A stretch of 51,316 bases of DNA from Paenibacillus sp. JJ-223 (GTDB lineage Bacteria > Bacillota > Bacilli > Paenibacillales > Paenibacillaceae), in contig NZ_CAKMMP010000027.1 in assembly GCF_927798175.1 (NCBI RefSeq), forward strand, positions 1 through 51,316, in the 5' to 3' direction. Below are positions 8,986 through 16,221 of the stretch, piece by piece. The notes under the pieces were generated by a model, which was not told where the DNA came from, ran no database searches, and saw only the letters and a program-made list of their open reading frames with translations. Numbering within the stretch: position 1 is the first letter of the stretch; each line of letters starts with the position of its first letter. Position numbers and translations under genes: made by a program.

Positions 8986-9327
8986 TTAATCGTTTCGATT
9001 ACGGGCTCGGGCCTGTCCGCCTTTGCGCCCGGCTTCCTCGCGACTCATTTTGCCATCGTCATTGTCCTGGTTGTTCCCGTTCGCACGACCGCCTTCACGG
9101 CCGATCTCCTGGTAAAACTCTCTGCCATGGTTGTTGGAAGTCGCTTCTCCGCCTTTACTGCCGATCTCTTGGTAAAACTCGCGATCATGCGAATTGGACG
9201 TTGCCTCTCCGCCTTTGCTGCCGATTTCTTGATAAAACTCGCGGTCATGGTTTCTTGAGGTTGCTTCTCCACCCTTACGTCCTGCTTCTTCACGGCTCAT
9301 TTTTCCGTTTTGATTGTTTTGTGCCAT
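8986..9327 (-). CDS. KGG-repeat stress protein (GsiB-like)
   Basis: This 113-residue, highly hydrophilic protein is made of KGG-type repeats: SREEAGRKGGEATS, then three near-identical 20-residue units beginning REFYQEIG(S/R)(K/E)GG, then a second SREEAGRKGG unit. In B. subtilis, GsiB has the same repeat and is a general-stress, desiccation-type protein resembling plant LEA proteins. The biochemical role is probably protective, in the cytoplasm. The DNA shows the same 60-nt period between about 9080 and 9260, so copy number could vary. AAGGAG lies 9 nt before the ATG. Confidence 0.85.
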   Translation of the reverse strand: MAQNNQNGKMSREEAGRKGGEATSRNHDREFYQEIGSKGGEATSNSHDREFYQEIGSKGGEATSNNHGREFYQEIGREGGRANGNNQDNDDGKMSREEAGRKGGQARARNRND

Positions 9328-9441
9328 TTGAATTCACTCCTTATCGGGTATTGAATATAATGTGCTACGATTTTTATTTACCCCTCCTATTGTTATTTAA
9401 ACATTTTATTTCTAAAAATGGTTTTAATAGTTGAAAACAAT

Positions 9442-9475
9442 TAAAAAGCAGAGGGCATGTCATATGCCTCTCTGC
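9442..9475 (-). terminator. Terminator of the SGNH hydrolase gene
   Basis: On the minus strand GCAGAGAGGCAT and ATGCCCTCTGC form a hairpin followed by TTTTTAATTG, 13 bases past the stop codon at 9488. Confidence 0.8.
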
Positions 9476-9487
9476 TCGCCTGCCTTG

Positions 9488-10144
9488 CTATTGGATTTTC
9501 AGCGGACTTTCCTGCACGATCTTCAGCCACTGCCGTGCCATCAGCTCGTGTCCTGCTGCCGTCGGATGAACGCCATCCCAGAGCCAGTATGCGGCGTCGG
9601 CCTGCTTCAGTGCATCGTCGAACACCTGCTGCAGCGGCACGAACACGGCCCCGAATTCCTCCGCCAGCCCGGCAACGATTCGCTGGTAAGCGGCCATTTT
9701 CCTCTCCCAGACGTCCCATTGTTCCGCTGGCGCGCCCGTGTTCAGGATGAACGGCTCCATCAAGACCAGACCGGTATCCGGCAGCACTTCACGCGTCTCT
9801 TCGAGCAGATGGCGATAAGCGCGTTCGAAACGGTCCGTAATGCCGCTCGCTTCCCCTTTCATCGTGCGCCAAAGATCGTTCACGCCGATCAAAATGCTGA
9901 GGAGCTCCGGCTTCAGGCTGATCGTATCCTCGTTCCAACGTGCGTACAGATCGGAAGCGCGATCCCCGCTAATGCCCCTGTTATAGAAAATCGGCTGCTT
10001 GCCTGCCAATTCCATGCCCAGCTTGCTGGAGATGAGGTACGCATAACCGTGGCCCAGAAAATGGTTCGGATCGTCATTGCGCGAGCGGCCTCCATCGGTA
10101 ATCGAATCTCCCTGAAACAAAATAACGGACGGACTTTTCACCAT
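9488..10144 (-). CDS. SGNH/GDSL-family hydrolase
   Basis: The 218-residue protein shows all SGNH blocks: GDSITDGG (nucleophile Ser, near residue 14), NRGISGDR (Gly), GVNDLW (Asn) and DGVHPTAAGH (Asp/His). These enzymes are esterases, often removing acetyl groups from carbohydrates; the lack of a signal peptide places this one in the cytoplasm. It may deacetylate imported oligosaccharides, which fits the neighbouring glycan genes, but the substrate is not shown. The ATG at 10144 is preceded by GGAAGGAAAG about 9-12 nt upstream. The gene is monocistronic, with its own terminator and a near-cre box at its promoter. Confidence 0.85.
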   Translation of the reverse strand: MVKSPSVILFQGDSITDGGRSRNDDPNHFLGHGYAYLISSKLGMELAGKQPIFYNRGISGDRASDLYARWNEDTISLKPELLSILIGVNDLWRTMKGEASGITDRFERAYRHLLEETREVLPDTGLVLMEPFILNTGAPAEQWDVWERKMAAYQRIVAGLAEEFGAVFVPLQQVFDDALKQADAAYWLWDGVHPTAAGHELMARQWLKIVQESPLKIQ

Positions 10145-10200
10145 GATATGTTCTTTCCTTCCTCGCTATGTAAAATGAACTTCGATAACGCCCTGTTTCC

Positions 10201-10240
10201 ATTGTAGACCTTTCCCGTCCAATAGAAAATAGCGTTTTCA
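10201..10240 (-). promoter_or_regulatory. Candidate promoter with a near-cre box for the SGNH gene
   Basis: On the minus strand TGAAAACGCTATTT (10227-10240) matches 12 of 14 cre positions. A TACAAT -10 hexamer lies at 10201-10206. The -35 region (TTTTCT) is poor and overlaps the cre-like site, a position from which CcpA would repress. Confidence 0.4.
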
Positions 10241-10330
10241 CATTCATTTGCCGAGGCCGTTACCATGGTTTTCTTGAAAGCTTCGTCGTTCAAACGAATT
10301 TCTACTGCCCTCTTTTGACCAGAGGTACCA

Positions 10331-11137
10331 TTACCGTTTCGGTTGCTCCTTGGCCACGTAACCTCCGCCCTGATACGGCGTCTCGTCCTGCTTATCCGGT
10401 TCTCCCCTGCGTTTTGCCTCTTCCCATAGCACCGCAGCGTCATCCTCGGGGCGATATCCGATGCTGTCCGCCAGATCGCTGATATCGTAATAGTTGTCGG
10501 CATTGGCCGAGGTTCCGTACAGATTGAAGAATCTCATGGACTCGTCCGCTTCGATGCAGCATGAAGCCAGCTGCACCATGTCTCTGGGCGAAATCCAAAT
10601 ATGCGAAGCTCGCTCGGAATGCGGGTGATTGTCTCCGGAAAAGTTGCCTATACGGATATTGAAGGAGGACAGACCGTATTTGTCGGCATAATACCTGCCG
10701 AGCAGCTCAATGTAACATTTGCTGAGCCCATAGAAGCTGTCCGGACGGTACGGGTCATCTGCCTCGATCGCCTCGCCTGTTTTGTAGAAGCCCGTCGCAT
10801 GATTGGAGCTGGCAAATATAACGCGTTTTACCCCGTTCAGCCGGGCTGCTTCATATAAATGGTAGGCTCCGGTCACGTTAATCGGCAGCACCTTGCCCAA
10901 AAAGTCCTCCTCGTCCTTCGCCCACGCAATGTGCAGCACCGTGTGTACACCTTCGGTCAATTCCCGCAAACGCGAGGCATCCGTCACGTCCAGCGCAACG
11001 ATGCCTGCATCATGATCCGGCCGCAGATCGGCCGCCACGATTTCATACCTGTCCAATGCCTGCAACCCATCCAGCAATGCGCGTCCAATAACGCCGGCTG
11101 CGCCGGTGATCAACAATTTTCGCCTTGGTAACTCCAT
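10331..11137 (-). CDS. NAD-dependent epimerase/dehydratase-type SDR, uronate-dehydrogenase-like
   Basis: The 268-residue protein is an extended SDR. It has an N-terminal Rossmann motif (LLITGAAGVIG), a catalytic serine region (FASSNHATGFY) and YGLSK as the catalytic Tyr-x3-Lys. The blocks FASSNH..GFY, YGLSKCY.E and YADKYGL..FNIRIG closely resemble bacterial uronate dehydrogenases, which oxidise glucuronate or galacturonate to the aldaro-lactone with NAD. That would suit the nearby uronic-acid lyase and GH88 genes. Other extended SDRs acting on sugar nucleotides remain possible. Start: AAGGGAG 8 nt before ATG. A gap of about 190 bp separates it from the SGNH gene downstream, which seems to have its own promoter. 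Confidence 0.72.
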   Translation of the reverse strand: MELPRRKLLITGAAGVIGRALLDGLQALDRYEIVAADLRPDHDAGIVALDVTDASRLRELTEGVHTVLHIAWAKDEEDFLGKVLPINVTGAYHLYEAARLNGVKRVIFASSNHATGFYKTGEAIEADDPYRPDSFYGLSKCYIELLGRYYADKYGLSSFNIRIGNFSGDNHPHSERASHIWISPRDMVQLASCCIEADESMRFFNLYGTSANADNYYDISDLADSIGYRPEDDAAVLWEEAKRRGEPDKQDETPYQGGGYVAKEQPKR

Positions 11138-11343
11138 CTCTCTTACTCCCTTCCCTGGTGAAGTCAGACGTTAAACCCAATGGTCAGGTACGCCATATGT
11201 TTCATTATTAACCGAAGAAAAGAGGGAGTTACCCGCAGGCTTAGATGAATGATCGGCATCTGTCCGTCTGCCACATTTTCGCACGCTGCCCCGAGCCGCT
11301 TTTCATTGGTTGCGAAGCGCCTGCAACCCGCTCAATGCTGCAT

Positions 11344-11673
11344 TTACCCTAACCAGTAGCGCAAAACCATCATGGCAACAATGCCGACAAGCACCGTTCC
11401 GAGCAGACTGCGCGTCCAGATGGCCACGGCAAACGTAGGGAGCGCTGCCCACAACGCAGCATTTTGCGTAATAGGGATAAGCTGGTTACCCGACATAAAC
11501 AATTCCTGACCGATGAGTGCCGCCATGACCGCTACGGGCACATACTCCAACCAGCGTAGAAGCCAACCCGGAATCGGTATGCGGCTGAAGAGCATGAGCG
11601 GCAGCACACGCGGCAGGAAGGTCAGCAGCGCCGCCCCCATAATGATCCAGAATACGTCCCATCTTATTTCCAT
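11344..11673 (-). CDS. azlD: AzlD-family branched-chain amino acid export subunit
   Basis: This 109-residue membrane protein has about four hydrophobic segments and the AzlD start pattern (IIMGAALLTFLPRVLPL..F.R...P.WLLRWLEYVPVAVMAALI). AzlD is the small partner of AzlC; together they export branched-chain amino acids or analogues such as azaleucine. Its ATG overlaps the last codons of azlC by 10 nt, indicating translational coupling. Confidence 0.85.
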   Translation of the reverse strand: MEIRWDVFWIIMGAALLTFLPRVLPLMLFSRIPIPGWLLRWLEYVPVAVMAALIGQELFMSGNQLIPITQNAALWAALPTFAVAIWTRSLLGTVLVGIVAMMVLRYWLG

Positions 11674-12410
11674 CGTTCCATTAGCACCCCCATCGTTGCA
11701 GCGATGACCGCCGCCACAATAATGCTCATGCTGCCCAGCGATGCCATGCTTGCCCCAACGACGCAGACTACGGCAATCACCGCCACGCTGATATGCAATC
11801 TTCTGTTTTTCCGCTGGGCGAGTTGAAGCACGATCAGGCCGATAAACATGGCAGGCAGCGCAAAATCAAGCCCTAATCTTTCGGGGTTAGCAATCCATCT
11901 TCCGAAATAGGCTCCTGCCATATTGGCGGCAAACCAATTCAGATAGGCTGTAATGTTCAGACCATGCATCCACCGCTGGCTCAGCGACGTGCGTCCGATG
12001 GCCCGCGTCATCGCCACGCCGAACGACTCGTCCGTGAGCAGCGAGCCGATCCACATGTTTTTGAGCGGCGTCAGGTGGCGGAAATACGGCGAGATTGCCG
12101 CGCTGAGCAGCAGGTGGCGCAGATTGACGAAAAAGATCGTAAATATGATCGCTGCCGCCGACCCGTTGGAGGCCAGCATGCCCGCCGCGATGAACTGCGC
12201 GGAACCGGCATACAGAATAAGGCTAATTAACGCCGTTTCCGCCAGGCTAAGCCCGGCCGTCATTTCAATGACTCCTGCGGCGAAGCCGATGCTCAAATAT
12301 CCGAGAAGGGTTGGAACGCAATCCTTCACGCCCTGCATGAAGGAGGCCTCGTCCAAAGTTTCAGCACGGTACGTTCCATTAGCGTCCATTCCCGGTACCG
12401 TTTTATTCAA
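11664..12410 (-). CDS. azlC: AzlC-family branched-chain amino acid exporter
   Basis: A multi-spanning membrane protein of about 248 residues with the AzlC signature G(Y)LSIGFAAGV..., LILYAGSAQFIA, FVNLRHLLLSAAI and LTDESFGVAMT. It is the large subunit of the AzlCD exporter. I choose TTG at 12410 because GGAAAGGAG lies 9 nt upstream; the earlier TTG at 12419 touches the Shine-Dalgarno sequence. The gene is first in a two-gene operon and divergent from a chemoreceptor gene. Confidence 0.85.
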   Translation of the reverse strand: MNKTVPGMDANGTYRAETLDEASFMQGVKDCVPTLLGYLSIGFAAGVIEMTAGLSLAETALISLILYAGSAQFIAAGMLASNGSAAAIIFTIFFVNLRHLLLSAAISPYFRHLTPLKNMWIGSLLTDESFGVAMTRAIGRTSLSQRWMHGLNITAYLNWFAANMAGAYFGRWIANPERLGLDFALPAMFIGLIVLQLAQRKNRRLHISVAVIAVVCVVGASMASLGSMSIIVAAVIAATMGVLMERWK

Positions 12411-12475
12411 GTAATGCAACTCCTTTCCGATGTCTTCATCAAATCAAATTATGATGCAGGCTGCTTAATTCCAGA

Positions 12476-12535
12476 AATATACCACATGTTGGCGGTTTCG
12501 AAAGAGACAGATATGCCATATACAGAACAGATATG
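12476..12535 (-). promoter_or_regulatory. Candidate azlCD promoter with an upstream 9-bp direct repeat
   Basis: An extended -10 (TGG-TATATT, hexamer at 12476-12481 on the minus strand) lies about 65 bp before azlC. Upstream of it, ACAGATATG occurs at 12507-12515 and again at 12527-12535 with a 20-bp period, which puts both copies on one helix face at an activator-type distance. No regulator gene is adjacent. The function is inferred. Confidence 0.4.
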
Positions 12536-12588
12536 ATCCATAAGAACTAATCCATAGCAACTTTCATGCAAAGCCATTTAAAATTATG

Positions 12589-12617
12589 TTGAATAAACTC
12601 GAAATATGTCATACTAT
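12589..12617 (+). promoter_or_regulatory. Sigma-A promoter of the chemoreceptor gene at 12742
   Basis: TTGAAT (12589-12594) and TACTAT (12612-12617) are separated by exactly 17 bp. This gives a leader of about 115 bases before the chosen ATG. The in-frame upstream ATG at 12586 would lie inside this promoter, which argues against it as a start. Confidence 0.65.
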
Positions 12618-12741
12618 AGCACCAGAACCATCTGAAAATGCATGTTTTTCCAGATGTAGAAATGACTTGGCCTTACATATGGAGATGATGATCACATTTA
12701 GGGGCATGCGGAAATGCCATGCCAACCGAGGGGGAAATCGG

Positions 12742-14742
12742 ATGAAACAAGGAACGAAGCACAGGACGGCCAGAGCACTGAAAATGAGAGAAAAACTGAT
12801 TTTATCGTTTACGCTGGTACTGTTGATCCCAACAATCAGCCTGGGCATCATCTCCTTCCAAACGGCGGAGGCCAAAGTGGAACAAAAGATGTTCGATAGT
12901 GCGATGAGCAGCGTCAAGGTACTCAACCAGACTATTGACCAGATTATCGGCGCAACTCAGAAAAACGTCGATCTGCTGGCAAGTCAGCTGGACCCAGGCA
13001 ACGTCGGCCCTAAGCAGGGCGATGAGACGGACACGATCCGAACGCTTCTGGATGCATACAAAGAAAGCCACAACGATGCGGAACTTGCCTCAATCGGCAC
13101 GGATAAGGGCGTTTATGTCAATTCTCCGGTTACCGCGGTCAACAAGGCTGGATACGACCCCCGGGAACGCCCGTGGTATCAAGCCGCCATAGCCAACAAG
13201 GACAACCCCACAGTAATCACTCCATACATCTCAAGTATCACGAATAATGTCGTTGCCGCAATAGCCCAAACGACGGATGACGGTCATGGCGTTGTTTCGG
13301 TCAGTCTATCGTTAGAAGGCCTTGCCAAAACCGTGAACGGTACGAAACTTGGAGAAAAGGGTTATTTCTACATCATTGACGATCAAAATAAGATCATCGT
13401 GCATCCTACCGAGAAACCCGGTACCGAAGGCACGATGTCACCGTATAAAGATATTTACGAGCAAAAGAACGGAAACATCTCCTACTCCCTGAACGGAAAT
13501 GCGGAGCATGCCTTCTTTGAAACAAACGCTACGACAGGCTGGACCGTTGTCGGTGTTATCGATGACAGTGAAGTCACGGCATCGGTACGTCCGATTTTGT
13601 ACACCACCCTGGTTGTTATTGCGATTGCGATCGTTGTAAGCGTCGGCATCATTTTTTGGATCGTGCGATCGGTCACCCGGCCGTTGAACCGTCTGGTCCA
13701 GGCCACGAACGAAATCAGCGAAGGCAACTTGGCCATCGAGGTGCCTGTTCAAGGCAACGATGAACTCGGTATGCTTAGCGCCAGCTTTAACAAAATGAGC
13801 GAATCCCTCCGCGGAGTCATTCAGGATGTACGGCATACGGCCGAAGAACTAACAGCTTCTTCCGCCCAGCTGGCCGTCAATTCCTCGGAAACGACGAGAG
13901 CCACGGAACAAGTCGCCCTGATTACGGAGCAATCCGCCGCCGGCATCGAGAAGCAGGCGAGCAGCCTCAAGCATACGGCACATCAAATGAACGAGCTTGC
14001 GCAAGGCGTAGGCCAGGTCACCGGTAGCACGCAGCAAGTGTCCGAAGCGGTCATGCATGCCAGCGAACTTGCCCAACAGGGCAATGCAACCATGCAGAGT
14101 GCCGTTGCCGAGATGGGTGCGGTAAGCCTGTTGGTGGACAACATGGCCCAAACCTCGGAACGGCTCGGCCGGCATTCGGCGGCCATTGGCGAGATGGTGT
14201 CTGCAATCACCGGCATCGCGGCGCAGACCAATTTGCTCGCCCTGAACGCATCCATCGAAGCTGCGCGGGCAGGAGAACACGGCCGGGGATTCGCGGTCGT
14301 CGCCAGCGAAGTCCGCAAATTGGCCGAGCAATCCAGTCAATCCGGCCAACATATCGTCGAACTTGTCGCAGCCATTCAGAAGGAAATCGTGCAAGCGAAC
14401 GAAGAAGCCCAGAACGGCAAACGCGAGGTGAGCAGTGGCATGCAATCCGTCCGCTTTGCGGATGAAGCGTTCTCTCAGATCCATCAAGCGATCAACAGCG
14501 TAAATACACAGCTCGAAAACATCGCAGCCGCTTCCGAGCAAATGTCTGCGAGCACGGCTGAAGTCGTGAATTCGATCGACCACATTCATGGAATTTCTGA
14601 ACAAAATGCCGATGGCACCGAAAACATTTCGGCAGCAACGGAGGAGCAGGTCGCTTCCATGCAGGAAATCTCCTCTTCGGCCGATTCGCTGGCCCATCTG
14701 GCGCATAAGCTGCAAAAGCTGGTTGAGCAGTTCAAGCTGTAA
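12742..14742 (+). CDS. Methyl-accepting chemotaxis protein with dCache sensor
   Basis: This 666-residue chemoreceptor has a membrane helix at about residues 16-38, an extracytoplasmic dCache-type sensor to about 280 (YDPRERPWYQAA is its typical strand), a second helix (TTLVVIAIAIVVSVGIIFWIV) and a HAMP domain (RSVTRPLNRLVQATNEI). A cytoplasmic signalling coiled coil follows, with the hairpin tip AAQTNLLALNASIEAARAGE. It should report a periplasm-side ligand to CheA/CheW; the ligand is unknown. The ATG at 12742 is preferred because GAGGGGGA lies about 7 nt upstream and the first helix follows at once. It is paralogous to the receptor at 16222-18195. Confidence 0.93.
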   Translation: MKQGTKHRTARALKMREKLILSFTLVLLIPTISLGIISFQTAEAKVEQKMFDSAMSSVKVLNQTIDQIIGATQKNVDLLASQLDPGNVGPKQGDETDTIRTLLDAYKESHNDAELASIGTDKGVYVNSPVTAVNKAGYDPRERPWYQAAIANKDNPTVITPYISSITNNVVAAIAQTTDDGHGVVSVSLSLEGLAKTVNGTKLGEKGYFYIIDDQNKIIVHPTEKPGTEGTMSPYKDIYEQKNGNISYSLNGNAEHAFFETNATTGWTVVGVIDDSEVTASVRPILYTTLVVIAIAIVVSVGIIFWIVRSVTRPLNRLVQATNEISEGNLAIEVPVQGNDELGMLSASFNKMSESLRGVIQDVRHTAEELTASSAQLAVNSSETTRATEQVALITEQSAAGIEKQASSLKHTAHQMNELAQGVGQVTGSTQQVSEAVMHASELAQQGNATMQSAVAEMGAVSLLVDNMAQTSERLGRHSAAIGEMVSAITGIAAQTNLLALNASIEAARAGEHGRGFAVVASEVRKLAEQSSQSGQHIVELVAAIQKEIVQANEEAQNGKREVSSGMQSVRFADEAFSQIHQAINSVNTQLENIAAASEQMSASTAEVVNSIDHIHGISEQNADGTENISAATEEQVASMQEISSSADSLAHLAHKLQKLVEQFKL

Positions 14743-14760
14743 GCCGAATTGCCACGAAAT

Positions 14761-14799
14761 AAAAAAGGTCCTAACCGCGATTGCCGGTTAAGACCTTTT
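14761..14799. terminator. Bidirectional terminator between convergent genes
   Basis: AAAAAAGGTC-CTAACCG pairs with CGGTTA-GACCTTTT around a short loop. The flanking A and T runs allow it to serve the plus-strand chemoreceptor and the convergent minus-strand gene ending at 14828. Confidence 0.8.
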
Positions 14800-14827
14800 G
14801 TACGTTTTACCCTTTTGCATGCCCCAG

Positions 14828-16003
14828 TCAACTATGGTATCCCTTGTCGCCGTAAGGCTCGAGCTGTTCCATCCAACGTTTCAGCAATTTGGCAAGAGCA
14901 TCCTTGGCATCGAAATACGGGTTATCTTCTTTTTTTAACACCTCGAGTACTTCGATCGTAAATGCCTGCTCGCCGTACTCCTTCCATTCGGCCTGAAGCT
15001 GGCGATTGAGGTGTGTGCCCATCTGGAGCATGAATTTCTGTCCGTTTATCGTTTTCAGATTCGGCGTGCTGTCTACGAACACCTTCCCGTTACGTTCATT
15101 GCGGATACAATATATACCTGCTTCGATTTTGACTTCTTTGGCCTGCTCCTGCAGTTCTTTGCGTCGATTCATTCCTTTTTTCTCTCCTTTCGCTGCACCT
15201 TTCGCCGCTTTGACGTTATTTTGTGAACTCTCCCCCAAGTCACGCAGCCAATACTCGCTGCCATCCTGCTTGCGATCCAACAGCGCGTAGTCGACCAGAT
15301 ATCTCCTGATCTCCGCGTAATCGGGGTACACCCGTCCCAACAGTTCATTCACCTGTTTCTCGGTATACGTCCTTCCGGATTCAAAACGCCTCGCGATTTC
15401 GCAAAGCACAATGTATTTATGTTTCTGCTGCATGTGAAAGCTGGCCAGCGGACCGTCCGTGCCTTCCGGAAAATATTTGAGAAGCACCTTTTCCCGATCC
15501 TCTTCGGAAATGTCGAACAAGGACGCGTCAATCATGCTCATCTTGCGTGTAACGGGCTGCGCCAGCTCAGCAGGCTTGTGGGTATCCTTGCTTCGAAGCA
15601 GTTCCATAAGAGCCAAAAAAATTTTGGCCTGCCGTTCCTTTTCCCTCAGCGTAAACCGGTGATTGCGTATGGTCGATGCACTGCCGATCCCGAGGGCCGC
15701 TTGCACCTCGGCATCCTTTTTTCCCTCATAAAACTGACCAAGCAGGCCACGCTGCACGTCGGAAAGTCCGTTGACGCTTTTGTCCAGCCCCAGCAAATAC
15801 TCAAATACCGACCCATGGACTTTCTCGATGTGCACACGCATATATCGTTCCGATTCATAGAGCACCCCGTCTTCCGGGTAAACAATTCCCGACTCGGTTT
15901 GGTAGCCGCAGCAGACGCATACAAAAACTTCTCCCTGCTGTCGATATCCCCGCTTAATCTCTTCCAGCGAAGCGGCCTGCAGCAAAGATTCTATATTTTC
16001 CAT
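14828..16003 (-). CDS. Zinc-finger / HTH / DUF2087 / GIY-YIG-like fusion protein
   Basis: Four parts are visible in 391 residues. Residues 25-65 hold a possible zinc site, C29/C32 (VCVCCGYQT) and H58/H63 (HIEKVH). Residues about 80-125 look like a helix-turn-helix (LSDVQRGLLGQFYEGKKDAEVQAAL). Residues 165-255 form a DUF2087 domain (REKVLLKYFPEG, KHKYIVLCEIARRF, YPDYAEIRRYLVDYALLDR). After a Lys-rich linker, residues 294-355 resemble a GIY-YIG module (GIYCIRNERNGKVFV, then LNRQLQAEWKEYGEQAF), but the YIG triad reads VFV-DST, so nuclease activity is doubtful. DUF2087 proteins are usually transcriptional regulators. A DNA-binding regulator is the safest reading. AGGCGG lies 8 nt before the ATG. 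Confidence 0.75.
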   Translation of the reverse strand: MENIESLLQAASLEEIKRGYRQQGEVFVCVCCGYQTESGIVYPEDGVLYESERYMRVHIEKVHGSVFEYLLGLDKSVNGLSDVQRGLLGQFYEGKKDAEVQAALGIGSASTIRNHRFTLREKERQAKIFLALMELLRSKDTHKPAELAQPVTRKMSMIDASLFDISEEDREKVLLKYFPEGTDGPLASFHMQQKHKYIVLCEIARRFESGRTYTEKQVNELLGRVYPDYAEIRRYLVDYALLDRKQDGSEYWLRDLGESSQNNVKAAKGAAKGEKKGMNRRKELQEQAKEVKIEAGIYCIRNERNGKVFVDSTPNLKTINGQKFMLQMGTHLNRQLQAEWKEYGEQAFTIEVLEVLKKEDNPYFDAKDALAKLLKRWMEQLEPYGDKGYHS

Positions 16004-16021
16004 AAAATAACCGCCTAATCG

Positions 16022-16067
16022 TTTGTTTATTTATAGACATTTTATTGTTTTGTTTATTAATTGTCAA
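16022..16067 (-). promoter_or_regulatory. Consensus sigma-A promoter of the DUF2087/GIY-YIG gene with a direct repeat
   Basis: On the minus strand, TTGACA (16062-16067) and TAAAAT (16039-16044) are spaced by 17 bp, a near-perfect promoter. TTTGTTTATT on the plus strand occurs at 16022-16031 and 16049-16058, one copy in the leader and one in the spacer. These are possible operator half-sites for autoregulation; that part is inference. Confidence 0.75.
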
Positions 16068-16153
16068 ACAAAACTCCAAAAACAAGCTGTTTCCCAATTC
16101 CAACTCACGCAAGACGCATCACTCGGATCATGGTTTCCCCAAAGCTCAAATCG

Positions 16154-16186
16154 AAAAAACCGCAGGGATTTCTGCTCCCTGCGGTT
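16154..16186 (-). terminator. Terminator of the second chemoreceptor gene
   Basis: On the minus strand AACCGCAGGGA and TCCCTGCGGTT form an 11-bp perfect stem followed by a T run (TTTTTTCG). It lies about 35 bases past the stop codon. Confidence 0.88.
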
Positions 16187-16221
16187 CTGTCATGTTTTTG
16201 CGACGACTTGCGCCATGTTTG

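Noticed and set aside
13849..14715. 288-residue minus-strand open frame
   Set aside because: Antisense to the conserved signalling domain of the chemoreceptor; composition is not protein-like.
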